Positions 57,834 through 64,000 of a stretch of 64,000 bases of DNA are shown here, piece by piece. Each line of letters starts with the position of its first letter. The first letter of the stretch is position 1. The translations under genes were made by a program, and so were the position numbers. The DNA comes from Puccinia triticina. Lineage: Eukaryota; Basidiomycota; Pucciniomycetes; Pucciniales; Pucciniaceae. Location: NCBI RefSeq assembly GCF_026914185.1, contig NC_070568.1:806001-870000 (forward strand), in the 5' to 3' direction. Under the pieces are notes generated by a model, which was not told where the DNA came from, searched no databases, and was given only the letters and a program-made list of their open reading frames with translations.

Positions 57834-57977
57834 TTTTTTTTTTTTTTTTTTTAAGTGCAGTTTGTTTGACATTGCGCACTATGAGGTACCAACTATTGTA
57901 TGTAAGCTAAAGCTAATGATAGACAGAGAGGGATGTCCCGCAAGACTACAACCATTTCCGACACAAAATGCAATCTT
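57834..57977 (-). mobile_element. Poly(A)-tailed retroposed sequence (SINE, processed transcript or LINE 3' end)
   Basis: A run of 23 T (57830-57852) is followed by about 125 bp foreign to the host LTR. TCTCCCCATTT flanks it on both sides (57823-57833 and 57978-57988). On the minus strand this is an RNA copy ending in poly(A) with an 11-bp target duplication, the mark of LINE-type machinery. The body does not resemble a protein-coding or known small-RNA sequence to me. Confidence 0.7.
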
Positions 57978-58245
57978 TCTCCCCATTTGTAAAACATTGT
58001 GCTTATTCAGGATAAATACATAGAGAGATAAGAATATCTCTCTCTGTATAAACAAATATGTAATCTATGTGAAATAAGGTTAATTACATATTCAAAAGAG
58101 TGTGAAATATGTAGTAAATACATAATAATAGTACATTAGAATAAAAGGCACATAATTAATGTAATGACAGGGAATTGAACTCTTGACTTCATGTACATGA
58201 GTCAATTCTTGAAGCAGTCTTTAACCATGAGGTTATAAGACATGT

Positions 58246-58357
58246 CACAGTGGGCAATTGGATGTCGCACGCAGCCCGCAGCAACACCCAAGCCAAGGGG
58301 ACCCCCTTTACGCGGGTGTTGCTGCGGGCTGCGTGCAACACCCAATTGCCCGCTGTG
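58246..58357. mobile_element. 112-bp snap-back MITE
   Basis: CACAGTGGGCAATTGG at the left pairs with CCAATTGCCCGCTGTG at the right. The stem continues through GCACGCAGCCCGCAGCAACA against its inverse, so nearly the whole element is one hairpin with a GC-rich loop. TGT is duplicated on both sides (58243-58245 and 58358-58360). It is absent from the matching site of copy A. Confidence 0.85.
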
Positions 58358-58405
58358 TGTGCTATGCATTGTAGACACATGGAATTAGTGTCTCAGTGTC
58401 TGACA

Positions 58406-59117
58406 CCACCAATCTGGGGCAGAAAGGGAGCACTCAAATACTGGATGACTTCCTGTTGTCATTTAGAGAGCTCTAGATGCCCCTCTATATCCTAAATTAA
58501 GATACCTATCAAAAACTCAACCAGTGCATATGAAATTAATGAACTGTAGGGCTAGGAAAACATTCCCCTTTTTGTCAAAAATTAAGAATTTGGGTGTATA
58601 AATTGAGATCTGGGAGGCTCCCAGACTTGACGGGAAGTCCTCCACTGCCTTTGTACACGAACACGGATGCAGGCGCGCTCTCTGGAGGGTCGCGCCACGG
58701 CCATGCTCTCGCACCTCCAATTGTGGCACTGAGCTCAGCTGGGAAGGCTGGAACAGAATGGTTTGGATTTCTGCAAGATATGATCCGATATGGGAAGGTG
58801 AAAATGTGCCAGGTTATGTGTATCGGGCGGTCGATGGGCACGGGATGACGGTCTAGCAATCAGTCCCACAAAATCCTGTGTTATTTGGAAATGTCAGACT
58901 TGGAACTCGAAAGGAACTCTGGTAAAGGGATATAGCGAATCCCTCTCAGACGGGTTAAAAACGGAAGATTCCACTGACTACCAGGCCCGGGATCGGCGTT
59001 GATTCCCGGCAAAGTGGGATTGTATCCGCCGCGGTTGGCCATTAGTGTCTTGTCGCCGCTGCCGATAACAGGGCCTGCCGGAGAAGCAACATATAGGTGC
59101 ACAATAGCATTCAGGAC
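58406..59117. other. Intergenic and repeat DNA before the copia element
   Basis: Includes a GAGGGACTT-family relative at about 58676-58735 (GGAGGGTCGCGCCACG, CGCACCTCCAATTGTGGCAC). No gene recognised. Its last bases form the left flank of the copia LTR. Confidence 0.45.
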
Positions 59118-59435
59118 TATAAGACACCCGCACGGGTGAATGCAAATCTGACGATAAGAAATGCGTCGCTGATCAGCTCAGGCACGCTCGGTATCGGGTC
59201 CACTCTCGGTCATTGATTACACACCTGACGATAAGAAATGCGTCGCTGATCAGCTCAGGCACGCTCGGTATCGGGTCCACTCTCGGTGAGGAAAGAGAGT
59301 GGCCGGTACCGGGCGCGCTGAGTTAGACTAGGTACAAGTGGCGTATGCATGTATCTACAGGATTGTCTACATGCATACACATGACTAAACTATGATTAGT
59401 TAAGTTTGTCACCTTGGCACCCCCGGTCTCCAACA
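59118..59435 (-). repeat. Copia 3' LTR, with internal 77-bp tandem duplication
   Basis: On the minus strand the LTR begins TGTTGGAGACC, right after the polypurine tract, and ends at TCTTATA. It contains two copies of a 63-bp segment (starting CTGACGATAAGAAATGCGTC on the plus strand) at a 77-bp period, 59148 and 59225. The outer terminus is TA rather than the usual CA. Confidence 0.85.
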
Positions 59436-59446
59436 TCCCCCCCCAA
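59436..59446 (-). other. Copia polypurine tract
   Basis: The minus strand reads TTGGGGGGGGA directly before the LTR start TGTTGG. This is the expected primer for plus-strand DNA synthesis. Confidence 0.75.
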
Positions 59447-59457
59447 GATGTCAAACT

Positions 59458-62148
59458 TCACGCCTTCAGCCCTATCAGTGATCTTGCTGTCGCCATTTTG
59501 TTTGGTCCTAATTTCTTGGTGAATATGTCCGCTTGTTGGAGAAGGGTACTTGTCCACTTGATTTTAATTTTATTTTCCCGTATGAAGTCGTTGATGAAAT
59601 AAAATGCTCTGATTAAGTACTTAGTCTTCTTTTTTGACGCGTTATCGCCCGCAATGAGGATTGCGGCTTCATTATCGCAAAAGATGTTCATTTCGAGTTT
59701 ATGATTGATGTCTTCAAGTAAAATCGAGATCCCCGCTAGATGTTGTGCTCCATCCGAAAGTGCCACGTATTCCGCCGCGCACGTCGAAAGTGCTACCACC
59801 GTTTGTCTCTTCGCCCCCCATGCAATTGAGTCTCCCAAATGCTTGATGACAAAACCCAAAGTCGACCGTTCGTGCTCGCCTCCCCAGTTCGCGTCCGACC
59901 ATAAATCCAGAGAATCCCCGCCGCCTTTGATCATCAATTTCATCGAAGTCGATCCTTTCAAATATCCAATCAGAAAGTCCAATGCCTTCCAGTGTGCGTG
60001 TGACGGGTTTTGAGTGTATCTCGCCAAAAGATTCACACCGTAGGATAGGTCTGGTCGCGTCCCGGCGGCCAAGTACATCAAAGATCCGATGATGGATTGG
60101 TATTCGGTCTGGTCAACCGGTTCCCCAGCGTGAATTTCTAGTGAGTTGTCAGGCAGCGTGCTCCTTTGATTAAACATTGGCCTTGCATAGTCCGTAACAA
60201 TTTGATTTGCTAGTTTCTCCTGATCGAGCTCATATGCGTCTGCCGTCATCTTGATGTTTATGCCTACGAGCTTTGCTACCTTGTCAGACCACTTAATTTT
60301 CATGTCTTTCTCCATTGCCTTCCTCAATTCCGTCATCATACCCGAGTCGGAAGCCACCGCAAAGCCGTCATCTACGTGTAACCATATTATGATGAAATCC
60401 GCACCGCGTCGGTAGATGTACAATGATTGCTCTAGTTCTGAAGCAATGAAACCAAGATTTTCCATTTTTGTCTTGAAGAATTTCCACCAACAGCGTGCCG
60501 CTTGCTTGGTGCCGTACATAGCCTTCTTGAGTTTCATTATCTTGCCTTTCAATTCGGGTCGGATTTCCACGGGCGGTTGAACGTATACTTCCTCCTCTAT
60601 CGGACTATAGAGGTAAGCCGAGCTTACGTCAAAAGTAGCTATAGGGTAATGATATTTCATGGCCAACGAAATGAGGAGGCGCAACGTTACTAGAGAAGCA
60701 GTCGGGGCATAGGTCTCATTGCAGTCCCTTCCCATGACCTGATTGAATCCTTTTGCAACGTACCGTGCTCTGAATATTTCCGGATCTCCTTCGTTCACGC
60801 CGTCCTTAATCGCGAACACCCACCGGCACCCTAGCGCTTTCACTCCCGCGAACGGCTCCATAGCTTCCCAGACGTCGAGCTCGAAGAATTTGTCAATCTC
60901 ATAATTTGCAGCATCGAACCATTCTTTTGAGTGTATAGTCTTCAATGCCGTTTTGATATTCAAGGGGATACGCCGGTCTTCTTGTACAGGTAGGTTCGCT
61001 ACAGCCCTCTCCTCCTCTTTCGCGTTCTTCTCGGTAGCCTCTTCACCTAGCTTCAAGACAATTTGGTTGATTATGAAATCTAGGCTTCCTTTCTCCTTCT
61101 TCTTCTTCACTGGGAGTGATTGGAATTCAGGAAAAATGACAGAGGTGGAGTGTAGAATCCGGCCATCGTATGACGAGTGTACTAGCCAACCTCCGCCGGT
61201 CGCAGGATATCCTATCAGCTTGCCGACATGTGCCCGCTGCGATAGCTTGTCTCGCTTTTCTCTGGGGATGTGCACAATCGCCTCCGCGCCAAACGGGTAT
61301 AGAGCATTAGGGTCGATTTCTACTCTATATAGCGCAGTGAGAGGGCATGAGTTGCTTTTTTTGTTGGGTATGCGATTATGAATATGTGCGGCCATTCTAT
61401 AAGCATAACTCCAGTAAGGCCGTGGCATTTTTGATTCATGGAGCATTGTTCGAGCCATGTCTCCAAGTGTTCGGTTTACGCGCTCAGCCTCGCCATTCTG
61501 TTCGGGGCTGTATGGGGGTACTGGGGCTAGTCTGACACCAATCGGAATAAGCAATTTCTTCAAAGAAGCGGTGTATTCCGGGGCGTTGTCACATCGGATT
61601 GCTTTGGGGAATTTTCCGAAGGTGTTTTTCAAGTGCTGGAGCCATGCCATGATCTTACTTGGCACCTCACTTCTTTCAGTCATCGCATCGCACCAGATGT
61701 AAGTCGAGGCATGGTCTCTTAGTGTCAATATGTAACGTCTTCCGGACATGTCATGGCTAAACGGTCCGGCCACGTCCGATACCAGCAAGTCCAGAGGTTC
61801 GTCTCGTGGAATTAGAGAGTTGCTTCCAGGAGATTTACGGTCAATGCTTTTTGACGTCGCACATTGTTGACAAAAAAATGATGCCCACGACTTTCCTTTA
61901 ATTTCCTCAGGATAGTGTTGCTTAAGGTAATTTCGGACTACTTCCTCAGACACGTGACCAAGTCTTCGGTGCCAGAGGAAGGGATCAAACGACGGGCGCT
62001 GGGAAACTTTATTCAGGTGTAAGGATTCATTTAGATTACTCAGGAACCAGCAGTAGTTTTTATACAATGTTCTGAAAACTATGTTATTCGGACTAGTAAG
62101 TGTCGCTTCTTGCCCATGAAAGTGTAGTTCCCACCCCGAGCTCGTCAG
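59458..62148 (-). CDS. Copia pol: integrase, reverse transcriptase, RNase H
   Basis: Continuous frame from just after the TGA at 62149-62151; the first Met is at 62067. The integrase has the HHCC zinc region (WHRRLGHVS and FCQQCATSK) and the D,D-35-E core (LLVSDVAGPF, IRCDNAPEY, SPEQNGEAERVNRTL). The reverse transcriptase shows FDVSSAYLYSPIEEEVYVQP, AMYGTKQAARCWWKF and IWLHVDDGFAVAS with the catalytic DD pair. RNase H shows LWSDANWGGEHERSTLG and STCAAEYVALSDGAQ. No frameshift was seen in about 890 codons. The region lies in the same frame as gag. Confidence 0.96.
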   Translation of the reverse strand: MTSSGWELHFHGQEATLTSPNNIVFRTLYKNYCWFLSNLNESLHLNKVSQRPSFDPFLWHRRLGHVSEEVVRNYLKQHYPEEIKGKSWASFFCQQCATSKSIDRKSPGSNSLIPRDEPLDLLVSDVAGPFSHDMSGRRYILTLRDHASTYIWCDAMTERSEVPSKIMAWLQHLKNTFGKFPKAIRCDNAPEYTASLKKLLIPIGVRLAPVPPYSPEQNGEAERVNRTLGDMARTMLHESKMPRPYWSYAYRMAAHIHNRIPNKKSNSCPLTALYRVEIDPNALYPFGAEAIVHIPREKRDKLSQRAHVGKLIGYPATGGGWLVHSSYDGRILHSTSVIFPEFQSLPVKKKKEKGSLDFIINQIVLKLGEEATEKNAKEEERAVANLPVQEDRRIPLNIKTALKTIHSKEWFDAANYEIDKFFELDVWEAMEPFAGVKALGCRWVFAIKDGVNEGDPEIFRARYVAKGFNQVMGRDCNETYAPTASLVTLRLLISLAMKYHYPIATFDVSSAYLYSPIEEEVYVQPPVEIRPELKGKIMKLKKAMYGTKQAARCWWKFFKTKMENLGFIASELEQSLYIYRRGADFIIIWLHVDDGFAVASDSGMMTELRKAMEKDMKIKWSDKVAKLVGINIKMTADAYELDQEKLANQIVTDYARPMFNQRSTLPDNSLEIHAGEPVDQTEYQSIIGSLMYLAAGTRPDLSYGVNLLARYTQNPSHAHWKALDFLIGYLKGSTSMKLMIKGGGDSLDLWSDANWGGEHERSTLGFVIKHLGDSIAWGAKRQTVVALSTCAAEYVALSDGAQHLAGISILLEDINHKLEMNIFCDNEAAILIAGDNASKKKTKYLIRAFYFINDFIRENKIKIKWTSTLLQQADIFTKKLGPNKMATARSLIGLKA

Positions 62149-63753
62149 TCAACCGACCGATAGGATGATGCCATTGACACCCGGACAATAGTAGACGTCC
62201 TCAACTGTCACTGCGCCCTGTTTCGTTGGGATTGATATTGTCCCCTTGATGCTGACATCAACAGAGCAGTCAGCCACCGCCAGTAAAATCTTTCTAGGCT
62301 TGCTGAGTGTTTCTCTTGATGTGTAGAGATCTAGAGAACCACTCACGTGGGTTGAGGCTCCAGAGTCTAACAGGATTTTTCCGTCGCTTACTTCAGGCAC
62401 GTCTAGTTGTCTGAGGCGGTTATTCTGACCGAACGGTTGATCGGGTGGCACGTAGTTTGATTGAGGTGTTCCGTGGTCTTCAGGCGGTTGTCCGATAATT
62501 CCTGCCTTAACGTCTTCCCAGAACATTTGGCAATTGTTATACCAATGGCCCGATTGTTTGCAGTAATGGCATCGAGGGCCATGGATTTGGACTAGATGAT
62601 CGCTGAGTGGATAACCTCGGTATGCTGCTGCCTTCTCGATCAAAAGTTGCTGTTTCTGGGTAGGCGGGTTTTTTACGGCCTGTCCTGACTGCTGAGGGTT
62701 CCGGCGGTGGGGTGGGGCGTATCTGTTAGGGTTTGCCCGTATGGCGTTGACGGCGTCTAGATCCATTGGCGCGTAGGAATCGTCCACAACCGTGCTTGCT
62801 TTGTGTTGGGACTTCCCAGTTGCCGCTTGTATCACAGTCATCACGTTGTTCAATTCGACGGCGGCCGCGGACTCCAATTTTTGGCTAACGACGAATTCGA
62901 AGGTTTTTGAGTCGATCCCAATTGGTGCCGCGAAACTGTTCTGAAGACACAATCCACCTAGCTCTTCAAACGTAATCTTCAGTTGCGACATCTCAGCCCA
63001 TACCGTGCTCCATTTTGCTAGATCAGTGTCGGTACCAGGTTGGGATTGGTTCGCAATTAAATCAGCGAATTGGTTGACGAGGTCGAGTTTGTGTTGTCTG
63101 TCGGACCGATCGCATTGGCTCTTGAGGCTCTTGAAGATGACCCAAGGGTCGTCCGAGTTGTTTCCGTCGACTATGTCTAGGAGAGGGGTTTCAATCGTGG
63201 ACCGGAGAAGGCAGGCAATAGCTGCTTGGTCCTTCGCCGAACGGGTCTTGAAATTCGTTTCTTGTGCCGTGAACACGTCAGCATTTTCGAAGACGTACTT
63301 AAGGGTACGGTTGATCTCTCGATCCCAGATCTTAAAATTCGCTTTCCCTTTTGCTAGTCGTGTCTTCTTGGGATTATGCATATAGTGGAGGTCTAGCGGC
63401 TTCTTGTGGAAGCTTTGGGTCACGCTATTTGCTCCATCTATCGGGGCTTGTGGGTTTTGGCGGAGAATGTTGGCGTTGTTGAGTAGGCCTTCAAGTCGTT
63501 GTAGTTCTCCTTTGAGGTGGAAGTAGTCCTCAGCGGTTGGTGCCGCTGTCATTGTTGTTGAATTTGAAGTCGATGGAACTGGTTGTTCGTTTTCTTCGTA
63601 GTATCTTCTAGATTTTTCTTCGAATTCTCGGATCGTTTCAAGTCGCTCTTTTTCTTCGATTTCTCTTTCTTTTTTCTGTTTTTCTAGCGTTTCTTCGATT
63701 GCTTTCTTTTGGATTTCTTGTAGTTTCAATTTTCCTCCTCGACCGACCATCAA
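62149..63753 (-). CDS. Copia gag and protease (534 aa)
   Basis: An N-terminal coiled-coil-like Lys/Glu-rich segment (KKAIEETLEKQKKEREIEEK) precedes a capsid-like helical region. A CCHC zinc knuckle (CHYCKQSGHWYNNC) and an aspartic protease motif (LLDSGASTHVSG) follow. The frame ends at a TGA placed inside the usual protease-integrase junction (after GIILSVG), and pol continues in the same frame. The stop could be a readthrough site or a single nonsense change. Confidence 0.95.
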   Translation of the reverse strand: MMVGRGGKLKLQEIQKKAIEETLEKQKKEREIEEKERLETIREFEEKSRRYYEENEQPVPSTSNSTTMTAAPTAEDYFHLKGELQRLEGLLNNANILRQNPQAPIDGANSVTQSFHKKPLDLHYMHNPKKTRLAKGKANFKIWDREINRTLKYVFENADVFTAQETNFKTRSAKDQAAIACLLRSTIETPLLDIVDGNNSDDPWVIFKSLKSQCDRSDRQHKLDLVNQFADLIANQSQPGTDTDLAKWSTVWAEMSQLKITFEELGGLCLQNSFAAPIGIDSKTFEFVVSQKLESAAAVELNNVMTVIQAATGKSQHKASTVVDDSYAPMDLDAVNAIRANPNRYAPPHRRNPQQSGQAVKNPPTQKQQLLIEKAAAYRGYPLSDHLVQIHGPRCHYCKQSGHWYNNCQMFWEDVKAGIIGQPPEDHGTPQSNYVPPDQPFGQNNRLRQLDVPEVSDGKILLDSGASTHVSGSLDLYTSRETLSKPRKILLAVADCSVDVSIKGTISIPTKQGAVTVEDVYYCPGVNGIILSVG

Positions 63754-63814
63754 TTTGACGATCTCCCGAAAAATGGATGCGATCCGGAGTGCTCTTCTGA
63801 GTCGGCTTTTAACC

Positions 63815-64000
63815 TATAAGACACCCGCACGGGTGAATGCAAATCTGACGATAAGAAATGCGTCGCTGATCAGCTCAGGCACGCTCGGTATCGGGTCCAC
63901 TCTCGGTCACTGATTACACACCTGACGATAAGAAATGCGTCGCTGATCAGCTCAGGCACGCTCGGTATCGGGTCCACTCTCGGTGAGGAAAGAGAGTGGC
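63815..64000 (-). repeat. Copia 5' LTR, truncated by the window end
   Basis: 186 bp match the first 186 bp of the left LTR with one substitution (CATTGATTA against CACTGATTA). The matching target duplication, if any, lies outside the window. On the minus strand the sequence just inside reads GGTTAAAAGCCGACTC, the place for the primer-binding site; I could not match it to a tRNA. Confidence 0.92.

Larger units (their letters stand above)
55239..58405. mobile_element. Solo LTR family A (copy C), host of four nested insertions
   Basis: The outer ends are TGTCAGCTCCGG and GTGTCTGACA, flanked by the 5-bp duplication CCACC (55234-55238 and 58406-58410). Its own sequence is recoverable by alignment to copy A at 24479-25324. 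It is interrupted by copy B (55330-56138), a family B LTR (56446-57680), a poly-T retroposed piece (about 57834-57977) and a 112-bp MITE (58246-58357). The original LTR was thus about 0.87 kb. Confidence 0.85.
59118..64000 (-). mobile_element. Ty1/copia LTR retrotransposon, right LTR cut by window end
   Basis: Two direct LTR segments (59118-59435 complete, 63815-64000 partial) bound gag and pol on the minus strand. Over the 186 bp that can be compared I count one difference, so the insertion is recent. The order protease-integrase-reverse transcriptase-RNase H is that of Pseudoviridae-type copia elements. Left of the coding part a run of eight C (59437-59444) is the polypurine tract on the minus strand. 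Confidence 0.95.

Noticed and set aside
59118..64000. Reading the terminal GATAAGAAATGCG repeats as a CRISPR array
   Set aside because: Only two copies per LTR, repeated identically at both ends of a copia element in a eukaryotic genome; they are LTR modules.

Overview
The window looks like nuclear DNA from a rust fungus (Pucciniales, most likely Puccinia or a close relative). Genes are split by many short GT-AG introns, intergenic DNA is packed with transposons, and the sterol 14-alpha-demethylase has a tyrosine exactly at residue 134, the numbering used for Puccinia CYP51. The species cannot be fixed from the sequence alone.

Layout: 1-3.2 kb carries CYP51 (+). A Tourist-like MITE sits between it and the convergent RNA polymerase III subunit gene RPC2 (-, 4.5-9.0 kb). 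RPC2 shares a 203-bp divergent promoter with TAH18, the diflavin reductase of cytosolic Fe-S assembly (+, 9.2-11.8 kb). At 13.9-15.7 kb is a single-span membrane protein (+, 5' end unresolved). At 21.4-23.3 kb is an eight-span membrane protein (-). The DNA between them holds several foldback elements. A DIRS-type (tyrosine-recombinase) retrotransposon occupies about 24-30 kb, with its first ORF split by a solo LTR. A mitochondrial 2-oxodicarboxylate carrier follows (30.7-33.0 kb, +), then about 7 kb of repeats, a doubtful small secreted-protein gene (40.3-40.8 kb, -), and a divergent pair of an MFS transporter (-, 43.8-45.6 kb) and GABA transaminase (+, 46.1-48.3 kb). From 48.6 kb to the end almost everything recognisable is mobile DNA: a dispersed hairpin family, a CACTA-type element, a nested stack of solo LTRs, and a young Ty1/copia element (-) whose right LTR runs off the window.

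The host genes are mostly housekeeping: ergosterol synthesis, Pol III transcription, Fe-S assembly, mitochondrial 2-oxoacid transport, GABA catabolism. The most unusual signals are (i) extreme microexons: a 5-nt and a 6-nt internal exon in the oxodicarboxylate carrier and an 11-nt exon in the MFS gene, each supported by reading phase and conserved family residues; (ii) 0.8-kb LTR-like elements that all carry an antisense tRNA-like module; (iii) a datable four- to five-layer nest of insertions at 55.2-58.4 kb, each layer bounded by its own target-site duplication. All splice models and family assignments were made by eye, without database searches.
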